64,000 nucleotides of DNA. Source: Syngnathus acus. Taxonomy: Eukaryota; Chordata; Actinopteri; Syngnathiformes; Syngnathidae. The translations under genes were made by a program, and so were the position numbers. Under the pieces are notes generated by a model that did not search any database, was not told the DNA's origin, and worked only from the letters and a program-made list of their open reading frames with translations. Below are positions 41,958 to 53,400 of this stretch, in pieces; position 1 is the first letter of the stretch; every line of letters begins with the position of its first letter. The stretch lies in the NCBI RefSeq assembly GCF_901709675.1, contig NC_051091.1:4808967-4872966 (forward strand), written 5' to 3'.

Positions 41958-44374
41958 CCGTGTTAGAAAGTTTTACTTTTAACCCTATTATGTCCTAGGT
42001 TAAATGGAGCCATTTCAAAGTAAGCCTTATACATACAGGTCATTATGACTAAACCTAACCCGTTATCATTATCGTCACATCATTTCCCACCTCACTTCCT
42101 TCCATACTTGGATCATGTTCCATGCACATGCTGCGTAGATATTGATACCAGATTGTGAAGGGTGTAAATATAAACCACCCTTCCACACCCCTTGAACAGG
42201 ATTTAATGATGGTTGCCTCTCGGTTACAGTACCAAGAGACTTACTGAACAATTATACCATCCCCCGGAATATTCTCGTGTGTTGATGCTGATTGATTGCA
42301 GGGTGTTGGATATGCGGGACCTTAAGACTGAATGGAGGTCGATGCCTGCTAATGACCGAAAGTGATGAGGATCCAATCTCATTGGCAGAACTGCTTGGTC
42401 CTGGGTAAGTGACTTTTTGTGTGCATACATATGTGAGTTTAGAATATTTAAGTGACAGAAATTAATTTAACTTTAAAAAGTGCTGACCTCTAAAACAGTC
42501 ATTTAAGTTGGAACAAAATATAAAATATAAATATTGACATTTGTGGCAGCAGTGTTAGTTAACACAACAAAGCAAGCAAGTAAGTTGTTTGGTTCAAAAC
42601 AAATTTCGGAGTTTTTACTAAATTCTTCAAGTTCTCGTAAAAACGGGAAAACCATTACATTAGCAAAATTTAAAATATTTTTGGCAAACTGCCCAACGTT
42701 AAATGTTATCATAGTTCACTCAACCACCTTTTTTCACTATCTAGATTACAGAGATACAGTTTTGTTCACAAAATTTTCCCCCGACGCCAATAAATTGCGT
42801 TTCAGTACCACGGACAGCGCCAGCTGTTCTGTCACTGCGCCTCACTCCTCTGCGCCTGCATGTCAAAGTCACATCTAGGGAGGAGACGAAAACATTTCAA
42901 AACCTTTGGAAAATGCCACCCAGCTTTACGCAACTACCTTAAATGGTGTTTTCGACAAAATGGTGTAATGGACATATAATGGAAGCGAAAGCCTATAGCA
43001 CTTATTTGTCTTCTACCAAAAAGGGCTAGATACAGGAAACCACATTATATGTGACCACTTTAGTTAACAACAAAATTCAATTTGCATTCCCTTTTAAAAT
43101 CCCATTACATAGCCAGCTGTTAGATTTTGCTAGTTATTCATTTCATCGGGGTACAAAGTTGGTCAGGAAAAAGCGGTTTCTTAGGGCCCCCTACTGTGTC
43201 GTGAATCAGGGATATAGCCTCTATTTCTACACTCCCATAATCGAACAATTTTCACCCAGAGGGAGCGTTGCGGGTTAACTGTTGTTGACTGGAGGGATAC
43301 ACCCCCACCTCGATCGATACTCCTTCGTTAATCACCCTCAGATGTACATACTTTTTTTATATATATATCACGGAGATCTGGAAAGGCAATCGATGCAGGC
43401 TCATCAGGTTGTAATTCATTCCAATTCATTGGGTTTTCAAGGTGTTTAAAATAAGATCATTAAGCTGTTTGTACTGCCGATGATGGCATAATCAACAACT
43501 AATGGGAAAGTTATTATCAGGATGTGTGAACTAATTTCTACTTCAAATTGGCAAATTTGTCAGCACATAAACGACTTTGGTCTAATAAGATCCAAAAAAA
43601 CAGCTTGACTGACACTCCACTAGAACTCGCCAGAGGAGAGATGGAATATATTCTGTTGACGTGAGGTATAGAAACTAAAAAAAATAAATACGTATTGATT
43701 TTAAGCAGTCACAAAGGTTAATGAGTGCAGGCATTTCGGTTCCTCTGCTTTTGATTCCCATCTTGAATAGTGATTTTTCATTCTTCACGAGGTCGCAGGC
43801 AGTAACCCAAGCTGGGCCAGAAATAGTGTCCATCCATGGAGAGGATGTCAATACAGCCAAAGTTTGGACACATCCTCTAAGAGCAGGCCGCTGCTTAGAT
43901 CTTCACACCAAACTTGTGGTGAGATGAGATGATTTTTGATTATCTCCCCGTGACTCAGTGGAGACCTGCGTGAACTCATTCTTTTTACCAGGCATGCACT
44001 GGCCGGGGTTGATGACCGCGCAGGCCAGGGATTTGTACTCATCTGTGGGCTTGTACTGCCCCCATGTGGCTACTACGCATCACTGATAACTGAGGTAGGT
44101 TTTATTGAGGTCATGCAGATTTATTATGGTGACAGTAAAAAAACTGAACTAGTGCCCTTTTGCAAAAAGTCCTTTCCTCCCTTAAACCACACTCAGAAAA
44201 ATAATGCAAAGCAAAGGCAAAGGGATGCCTGGCATCAGCAAAAACTGTCAGGAAAGAAAGTTCAGCTTGTTTCCCCTTCAAGGTCAAACTTCAAAAAGAT
44301 GATTGATTTAATGAGGATGGAGTATATCTTTGATGCATCAGATGGTCAAAACAGATAAGAGAACATTAGTGTGC

Positions 44375-45095
44375 TTTATTATTTTTTTTGTAAGATATTG
44401 TCTTTTTTTAAACTGTAAAACTTAAACCCAACAAAGTTTACCACTGCTTTTTTGATCAAATGCAAAATCAAAGTTGTGGGTTATATCATAGGATCAGTAA
44501 ACCTATGCAATAAGTATGGACTACTTGCACAGAGTAAAGTTGAATGGCTAAAGGGGACAGAGTGTAAGAAAAAAAGAAGAATTGAAAGAAAAAAAAGCTA
44601 AATACAAAATAAATATACATAGTAGTCAATGATACATTTAAATAATTTGCTGACTCAGGTATTTAGTAGATGAAAACGGAGGATCCCTCTATGTCACAAT
44701 GTTTAAGTGAATTGTACAGCGTCGGTATGCGTTCTTATTCTCAGGTATAAACGTCAAGCACTCACAGGAGGCTCAAATCAAGGTGACACTAATCCAAAGC
44801 AACAACAGACCACATGTTACTGGACAGCGGAACAGATGCTCATTAGCCAAGTTTATCGGTGTGGAATGAAGCAGTGGTAGCGGAGAAAATGAAGAAGTAT
44901 TTTGGTAGTTCTCCAGATGTGTCAACTGCTCACATTTCACTCATCGCGACTTATTAAAGTACTCAATAGGACGTAGAAAATGACCACTTTGTTTTTTTAA
45001 ATTCAAATCCAATCCAAATCCCAATGTTACTATATCTCCTGATGTCACCTACATGTGCCTTTTTTTTTTTTTTTTTTTACCCAACCAAGGACTCG
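44375..45095 (-). other. eogt: EOGT 3' UTR with AATAAA
   Basis: Follows the EOGT TAG. A T/A homopolymer lies at 45061-45078. A minus-strand AATAAA is at 44375-44380, implying a UTR of about 0.7 kb. Extent inferred. Confidence 0.45.
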
Positions 45096-48000
45096 CTACA
45101 GTTCATCACGCGTGATACAACGCTGCCATTTGGGATGCTGCGTGACGTAAAGTGCTGCCTCCAGCACGAGGCGCATGAATTCCTCCACGTCAAAGGAGTA
45201 GTTGGTGAACTTGGGATGGTCTCCAAGAGTCGGGTGATGACCCTACAGAAGACATTAAAGGGTAAGTCGAGCCAAACAAAATTTCTGTCAAATAAATCTT
45301 CTATATATGTGCAACAGACTGCAGATTATAAATTTAGATTTTTTGTGGGTTCAGTTTATATACAGTATTAACTCATTTACTGCCATTGACGACTATAAAC
45401 TTCCATTTTAACTGGCATTGAATGAGTTAATGGCAAATAAACATGGTTGTGTTTATTTCTCAGACCATATCTTAGAGGAGTTATTAATCATAAGGCTTCT
45501 CATACCTTGTCCTGGGGGTACACTTTGTCCTTTTTCTGCCAAGTCATATAGCGAATGCCCCTCAGCCGCGCCAAATCTCGATAGCAACCCTCATCCTGAC
45601 AATTATACCTATGAGGGATGGAAGCACAACTTTTATCTCCCGCTGTCCTAACTTAGCCTCTCTTCACTCTTTCTTGCTAAATATTTCTCAGTTGCATGTG
45701 TACTGTTATTTGAATCGCAAGCTAGCATGCAAAAGCAGTAATTGGTCGTTACTTCATAACCGGAGGTGGGCAGACTTCAGCCTGCTCCCTGCTTTGGCTC
45801 TTCATTTTTTTGGTCTCACACACACATACAGGTAAAGAGGAAATCACTTACAGCTCAAAGACCACAGCCCAGTCGGGTAGGAAGAGTAGATGCGTAAGTC
45901 CCGCCCCGTGCATTCCGATGAATATGTCCGAGTTGTGAGTTATCCTCAATTGCTCAAGGAAGGCAACGTCGCTAAAACAGTCATGGAAAGCAACGTCTCG
46001 GTTATGCTTACCAACAAAACACTGTCACCAATGCGCTATATGTGAATATATTCGAATTGCAGCCCCTTCCAAGAACCACTCACTTGTATTTGTAGTCATG
46101 CACACTGACCTCCAGCTGCAGCACTGTTTTAAGAGCATTTACGAGCTGCCATAAAAATACAAGAATAAGTTAGCGTGAGGACAAATGTGGACAGTCAAGA
46201 TCACATAACATTAGTGCTCAAGTAAAAACTTGCAGCACAATAATTTATTTCTGTAAAATCATTAAATGCAGTAACAGTTAGTTGAATCATCCAGCAGGTA
46301 TGATACGTTACTCTTTACTATAAAACCGGTAACTGGCCCAAACCAAGGGAAATGTTTAAAAAAGAAGGAAACATGGAAGAAGAATGTAAGAAAAGGGAAC
46401 AGGGGCTCAAATGAATAAGCGAGAGGAAGAGGAAGGAGCTGGACTCACCTCATTTTGGTTGATTATTCGTCTGTATTCTGTGCTGCGTGCCAGCACGGTA
46501 ACACGAACACGGCCCACCTAAAAACATCAGTTTCAGAAAAAAAATAAGCAATGTGAAGCTGAAAATAAAAAGCTCGGTGGAAGCATTGGAAATATTTATA
46601 TTATATTTTCCAGAGTTTTGTTTCAGAGTAGGAATTTATTCACTGTTTATTGTTTAAGTCTCTTACCATGGGTCCGTTCTGCAGTATGTTGAGACGATGG
46701 AGGACATGTTGGGAGAAAGCCCGAAACATCCCTTCACTGTAGCAATCAGAGATCTGCCGTCAAATACAGCAGACAAATCCATTTTTTCGATATCACACGA
46801 GTGCATGTCAATTATTAAGTCCATTTTATTTCTACAGTACAGAGGACCGCCAAAATAGAAAATCCAAATCCAAATTACGGTTGAGCAAGCAACACAAATT
46901 CACGCGAGTAAATTTATTGATCAACTTACGAGTGGGGTGTTGTAAAAGAGACCATATCTCATTCTTGGGAGAAGGGAGAAAAAGGCATCTTTAAAACATA
47001 CCTATGAAAGCATAAAATACGTTAAAGGCAGACATATATATGAGCCCAGCTATCTTGGGATCGATCTGATCAAAAAATATTCATCAAGGTGAAAGTTTTA
47101 CTTACTCTTTTAAAATCATACGTCTTCAGGTGAATGATATCAGAGTTTGAGAAGGCCTTCCATATCTCCTTGAACAAATCTCCATATTCATGAAAGCTCT
47201 ATTCAATTACACAGAAAGAAAAGACCAGTACATTAAAACAGAGCAAGAATGGAAAATGTGTTTATAAATAAATAAAATGTGCGTTATTGGTTTAAAAGAT
47301 GCTTGTATATAAAAATGTCTTCCCTTATGAGTGTATTACTGGTGACATATTTGCTGGTTATGAGGTACCCACCGTGTCCCACATTATTATGTTGATGTTG
47401 GTGCTGAAGGAGTTGTTAATGTGCTGGGAGATGTAGAGGTTGACAAAGTCACAGAAATGATGGTACATGTTCACCCCTGGCCAAAACAGACAGTTATTAT
47501 TTATTGTCACATGATTGAAAACGGGAAATTGATGCTATGAATTGGCTTAAAGTGAAAGTTAACCTCAGTTTTTTTGTCATAATATGTTCTTTGTCTTTCT
47601 GTCTTACCAGCATCCAGTTTCATGAAAACTGTTGGTTTTTCTATGGTGATGTCACAGGATTCAGAGTGAAAGTCCAACTCTGTATATGTTTGAAGCTCTG
47701 CATACCTAAAAAAAAAAGAACAATTCAATGCCAATGAAATCAAGTGGCCAAGCTCCAGGATAGGTATGATTGCTAAGCTATTGATTAGGAAGAACATGCT
47801 GTTTTCTTTTATTTGTGGAGTAAGCGGGTCTCTCTTACCAAGACTGCAATGGGCTCTTGTGTTTTCCCACTGCGGCAAGTGCTTGCTTGTCAAGTCTGCA
47901 GTGACCACCGAGCTCCCCTTTCTGAATGAAGTCCTCCTGGTACCTGCAAGCATAAACATGAGTGAGCTGCGAGAGCCTCCCAATATTTGGATTTTTATTT

Positions 48001-48856
48001 TATTTTTTTTAAGTCATGTCGTTTCAAAACAATAGTGACCTTTCATGACTTCTGCGCGGTTTCCGCAAGTCCAGGTAAAGGTTAGTTGCTTTACAGAATC
48101 TTGCATGGCTAGTGCATCTTAAGGAGGAGTCCCCCTGGAAAAATGTTGTAAGAAATGTTTCAAAGATGTTTTTTCCTGTTGATTCACAGACCCACGAAGG
48201 AAATGAGCAAGACCTACGGGCTTGCTGGCCTTGCAAAGTGTTTGGAGCTCAGAGCGGCGCTCCTTGACGTAGCCGAAATCACCCTGCTTCCAGAAAAGAT
48301 CCTGGGCCGCCTCCAATGAATCTGCCCTAACAGTACAGACACTGTAAATATCGATGCAACTCTGCAAAGTCACGGCACAAAGAAAGGCTTTATCCGAAGA
48401 AATGTAAGTAAAAAAAAAACAGTTTGACATAGTACCATCCAGAATCAACGTTGTTACAATTGGGATAGCTGAAGCGGTTCTCTGGCTCACAGTTCTTCTC
48501 GTAACCCCAACAAGAAGACAAATTCAACTGGGCAAACTGCTGTAAGGAAAAATAATTTTGATATCGACCAATATGAATACGGCGATATACTTTCCAGACA
48601 TATCGTCCAGCCCAAGTTCAAATATGACAAAGCTTACTTTAAAAGGACAGAGAGGGTCTAGCCTGCATTGCTTGGCGATCTTCTTGTTGTTGGACAGGAA
48701 ATATGAAATGTGCTCCGGCGGTAGGGAAATGCTGCTGTAGTTGAACACGGGTGCTGACGTTTTGTGATCGCTGTCCTCACCGGTGACCACAACAACGGAA
48801 AAGAGTATATCCAACATTGCCAAGAGCAGCATAGCAAGAATCACACTGGCGTGCAT
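45096..48856 (-). CDS. eogt: EOGT, EGF-domain-specific O-linked GlcNAc transferase, complete
   Basis: Fifteen coding exons: 48856-48638, 48539-48436, 48326-48218, 48134-48040, 47943-47839, 47705-47608, 47476-47373, 47198-47106, 47001-46930, 46753-46667, 46517-46449, 46145-46084, 45971-45852, 45608-45506, 45242-45096; 1587 nt, 528 aa (human 527). All junctions keep frame. The enzyme moves GlcNAc from UDP-GlcNAc to Ser/Thr of secreted EGF repeats (Notch and others) in the ER lumen. Seen: signal peptide (about 1-25), GT61 motifs [10 protein letters not shown] (245-254) and [13 protein letters not shown] (426-438), and C-terminal R-D-E-L (525-528), an ER-retrieval signal like human H-D-E-L. The mammalian D-Y-D motif is N-S-D here (296-298). 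The start is the first ATG before the hydrophobic stretch; internal Met9 is an alternative. Confidence 0.97.
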
Positions 48857-50182
48857 GCAGGCTGCTGAGACCTGAGGTCAAAAGGGAGAAACAAAGTTTG
48901 ATTAAGAGCATGACCTTCACACCACAATGGAACAATATGTGGGCATGTCAAGGGCGTGGGAACTACATTCCAGGCGGATCTAAGTCCCACGTATGGGAAC
49001 AGCCTGCTGCAGGAAGTCATTTGCGAGCTCTTTCCGACTTTTGTTTGGGAAATCATGTTGCCTTAAGTCAGTAACTGTGATCAAGCATCATCTAAATTCA
49101 TATGGGCATTTGTACTTAAGGTAAACGTCTGAAATTATTAAAACAATAGTACCAAAGGAGGAAAAGGCTTAATGTCCATAAAATCCAAAATATTGGGACG
49201 ACCGTTCTAAAATTTTCTGTAGTTGGAGTAAAGATGTGCACATGAATTGATGACGTGCTGTGTGTGCAAGATGCTGATTCTGTAGCCAATGTTGTCAAAC
49301 ATTTAGCTAACATTTGTTTACAATTTCTTCTTGGTTTGGAACGTGTTTGGAACACATCACTTAGCTGCTGTGGAATGATTACTAACATTTGCTTATGCTT
49401 GATCCGAGCTGCTTTGCTATGTTTAACGTGGATACTACATGAGAGAGAGTTCAATGCTATCGGGACGCTAATTCAATAGAAAGTTCAATGCACTATCCTG
49501 CGCGTACAAAATGCTTTACGCATAAGCGTTACTTGCACACAGCTCAAAATCAAAATCACCCGCAGTTTGTTGCGATAAGTTTAGGAATTATCACGTTTAC
49601 CTTAATGCACAACTTATTTTTTGCCCAAGTGTAGCGCTGCTAGCGCCGGTGGTGGCCATAACACCGGAAACTAGGGTGTAGTGGATCATGATTACCGCCA
49701 GAGAGCGCAATTCTTTTAGATTTACTGTCTTGATTTCTCTCACACAACTTAATTGAGATAATAATTTCAGTCCCTGTGCCATTTTCGTCATGTAAAATGT
49801 GTCCCATGCTCCTTATGGCTTATTAATTTGTTATGAAGTACTTTCTGTAGTTGTCAGAAAAAGGAATAAGATTTTTCCCCACATTTATTCATATACATTT
49901 ATACAATTTAAATGCCACACTTTTAGATCTCAACAATAGAGCACACGCTTCTATGACTACGCTATTAAACAATATTAATATAATGTTTATGTACTGTACA
50001 ACTTAATATTTCAGACAAGAAAACATGGAGGCATTTGTGCAAGTGTAAAAAGCTTCACCGCCTCAAAACGATTGCAAAGATGAGTGAAGCGAATCATGTA
50101 TTATAAAATTACAGGTGGGGAATGACACTGTACTGTAACTTGTGTGTTGGGCCACCGTGAGCTGTTAGAATAGCATCAAATA
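48857..50182 (-). promoter_or_regulatory. EOGT upstream region / TMF1-EOGT intergenic
   Basis: About 1.3 kb separates the EOGT start codon from the likely TMF1 polyadenylation site. EOGT's leader and promoter must lie here. I see no clear TATA box and no coding exon. AG dinucleotides right before the EOGT ATG (48865-48866) could be a weak acceptor for an untranslated first exon. Confidence 0.45.
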
Positions 50183-50489
50183 TTTATTTTTTTTAATCCA
50201 AAACTTCCTTCTTGATGTCAGAAACTCATTGAACCTTTCAGTGACTTCTCTGCAATGCTTGGAAGCTTCAGTATGTTGTTCATTATGTTTTTGATTCCTT
50301 ATCTGTACAATCAGTGTATCCTTCATACCAATTGGTACAATGCAAAGTACACAGTGAAAATTCACACACACCAACCTGAATATTGAGTTAACGATAATGA
50401 AATTTTTCATAATACAGAAGATTTATCTCTTTTTAAAGTGTAAAGTCTGATTTTGTGAAAATCCCACATACAATCAAAGTGCAATAGAT
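50183..50489 (-). other. tmf1: TMF1 3' UTR with AATAAA
   Basis: Follows the TMF1 stop TAA. Minus-strand AATAAA is at 50183-50188 and another at 49884-49889. The nearer one would give a UTR of about 0.3 kb. Confidence 0.45.
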
Positions 50490-53400
50490 TTATTTCTGGT
50501 TCTTCAGCAGTTCGTCAATTTGGGTTTTGAACATGCTCTTGACATCTTCAAGGTCCAGCTTCAGCTCTTCAGCTTCTTCAGCTTTTTCTCCATACATCTG
50601 CAAAATGGTGTTGTGCCTCTGCTCCAGTTCCTGAAACGCAAATTAAGACAAGTAAATACAGCAGTCAAGATCCCCCAAATAGGTTGCATATTTGTTAGGA
50701 CTCACCTTGAGCTGAATTTGTAACTTGGGGATTTCTGTAACCTGCTCCTGCATTTCGTCGTTTTGATTGGTGAGCCGTACCAGCTCTTCTGCCATTGCAG
50801 CACGACTCCTCTCCAGACTAGAAATCTCAAGCTAACATGACACAGGAGAGCAAAGTGTTGATGGGGGGAAAAACTTGACGAGTATTGGCAGTAATTTGTG
50901 ATGCCCTTCAATAATGAAAACCGCTCGTTTTAATGTTCTACCTGCAACTGTGCTATCTCTCCTTCCCTTAGTTTGAGTTGAGACTGCATATTCTCAATGA
51001 CGCTGGAGCCACCGGACAGCCGGGCCGCTTCATACAAGTTGGTTCCGCTCATCGACACAGACATGCTCCCGTTCCCCATTGTCTGGTCTAAAGAATCATC
51101 CTTTGGAGGTAAAAAAAAAAAAAAAAAAAGTCAAGTTCTACTACACATACAACCAAAAGTGCATCCAACAATTTTTAAAACACATTATATAATTAGTATG
51201 GCTAGTAAAAATAAAATGTATGCACTTCTCCAATGTTACTCTTAATTGAGTACTATTTGAGGTAAGTGTACTTTTTGTGTAATTAGTGTACCTGTGAAAA
51301 TATAGATGTGTGCAAACCGGCATTGTCAGCCCCACTTACGGAGCTAGAGCGGGAAAGTGTGGGCGTGGAAGAAGCTGGTGGGTCATGAGTTACGCTCTTC
51401 TGCTACAACGGAGAACAAGAACACCGTGAGAGAAGTTAAGAGACGACAACGGACACAAATGAAATTGAACGGAGCGAACCTTTTCCTTGAGTGCCTCTTG
51501 TGCCAAGTAGTACTTTTTCTTCTCTTGTTCCACCTTCATTTTCTCCATCTCGAGTTGATTAGTGAGCAGCAGCTGGTAGAGGGCAAACGTATGAAAAGTA
51601 AAGGAGACGTCTTGTAGAGGTCAACAGCAACAAGTGGAGGGGGCAAAACCATACCTTTTCTTTCTTTGTTTCTTCGAGCATGCGACTGTGTTCTCCTCGC
51701 AGATTTTCCAACTCAATACGCTCCCTATAGTCAAATAAGTCAATGAGCAGTAGAATCTTTTAGATGCAGTTATCATGATGGGTTCATTTTTTGAATCTGT
51801 ACTTTACTACCTGCTGCTTTCATCTTCCAATTTCTCTCTTCTTCCCTTCTCAGTCTCCACAAGTGCCAGGAATCGGGCCTTCTCCTGGCGAAGAAGGGAA
51901 TTCTGGGACTCAAGCGAAGCCAACTGGCACTTAAAGGAGATCAATTCTTCCGTGGCTGCACGTTCCTTCTCAACCGCAACGGCGAGTTGCGCCTGGGCTT
52001 GGACTGAGAGTACGAGAGGAGAGATCGAAATTAAGAAGAGGTCTTATTTATTTAAATATTTTTTTTATAACTCGGAAAAAAATCATTTGACTCTTACCAA
52101 GCCTATCAGAGATGTTCTTCTCTAATTTTTCCCAGGTTGCCGTTTGTCCGGCCAATGAAGCCTGCAGGTTCTCAATTTGACGCAGCAAAGGCCTCGTTGC
52201 TGACGTAACGCTTTCTCTCAACTCCTGGTTCCTTGACTCCGCCTCTTGGAGCCTCTGTGGATAAAGGTAGGAAAAAGTGATATATAAAGACAACTAGATT
52301 TGTAGACTGAGACCCAACACGACAGCCTTACCTGCTGCAATTCACTGATCTCCTCCCTCAAATAATCTTCTTTCCTTGCCTGCTGTTGCTCCGCCCTCTG
52401 AAGTGCCACTCTCAGGTCACCCACCTGCACGCCACATTACGAGTTACCGAATGAGCATTTAGCGCTTTCAAATTATAAAACTTTCTGCATGACATTAGAA
52501 GTCTTATTGATGCCATCTGTTGTGCATTTCCAACTATCGACACAACAGTGACTAAGCCAACAGATCCGGCAGGCGTCCATGTTTGATCGTGTGAGTAAAG
52601 TTCAAGCGGGTGTCACCTGGTTGGCGAGAACCTCTTGCTGCATCCGGGCGTCCTCCTGGGCCTTTTCGAGGGCCAAGCTTTGCAGCTCCTTGACTTGTAG
52701 CTCCCGACTCAGAGCTGCCTCTTCCACCTGACTGGCTCTGCTGGCATTAGCTTTGTGAAGCTCTGCTAGCTCCCTACAAACAAAATGGTTGAAGATTACC
52801 ATCAAAAGTTCAAGATATTCATATTTGGCGGTGTGTATGGCTTTTTCCTAGGTTTTGTTCCATACAGTTTCTGACATAGTAGCAACAACAAAAACATTTT
52901 ATTCTTAGGCTAATGTGCTCAGAGTTAAAGTAAGAACTCTGGTCCCAAATGTATTAGAGCAAGCTGGTGTTTACTTGTAGGAGTTATCCAGAGCAGCCTG
53001 GAGGCTTCTGTTCTTCTCAAGCAGATCTTCAGAATCTGTCTGCAGCCTGCTGTGTTCCTTTTCCTGACGCTCCACAGCCGAGTTGAGCTTCTTGATGGTG
53101 TCTCGGTGCTGCTTCTCCACTTCTTCCTTCCCCTCCAACACCTACATACAATTTTCAAAACAAAATATAGTACTTCAATCCTTGGGAAAAAAATGATGGC
53201 TGCATAAAAAAACTCATGCTATCGAGTGGTTTTGTGCACTTTCTGTAATGCTCTAAAATGCCACCAGAGGGCACTAAAGCCATTTGATAGAAAATTTGCC
53301 TTACTTTTCTAATAAGGTGCTTAGGTCTTTCTGTTCTATCCTGGTTTTGATTTTTTCATCTTGCCAGAAAAGCTTGAAGCCCTGCCCTTAACTCCCACCT

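Larger units (their letters stand above)
33466..44374. other. TAFA4 5' region and TAFA4-EOGT intergenic DNA
   Basis: No coding exon recognised. A TAFA4 5' untranslated exon and promoter must lie here because the coding exon opens one base after an acceptor. Contents: CTCF-like site 34576-34589, tRNA-like boxes near 35134-35257, TAGGG-type degenerate repeat 36195-36445, purine-rich stretch about 37540-37670, CA/GT tracts, CpG-rich block 40600-41800 and CTCF consensus 41944-41957. Confidence 0.7.

Noticed and set aside
44051-44072. CTCF-like GCCCCCATGTGGC stretch
   Set aside because: Two mismatches at core positions (CCACATG instead of CCACYAG); too weak to list as a site.
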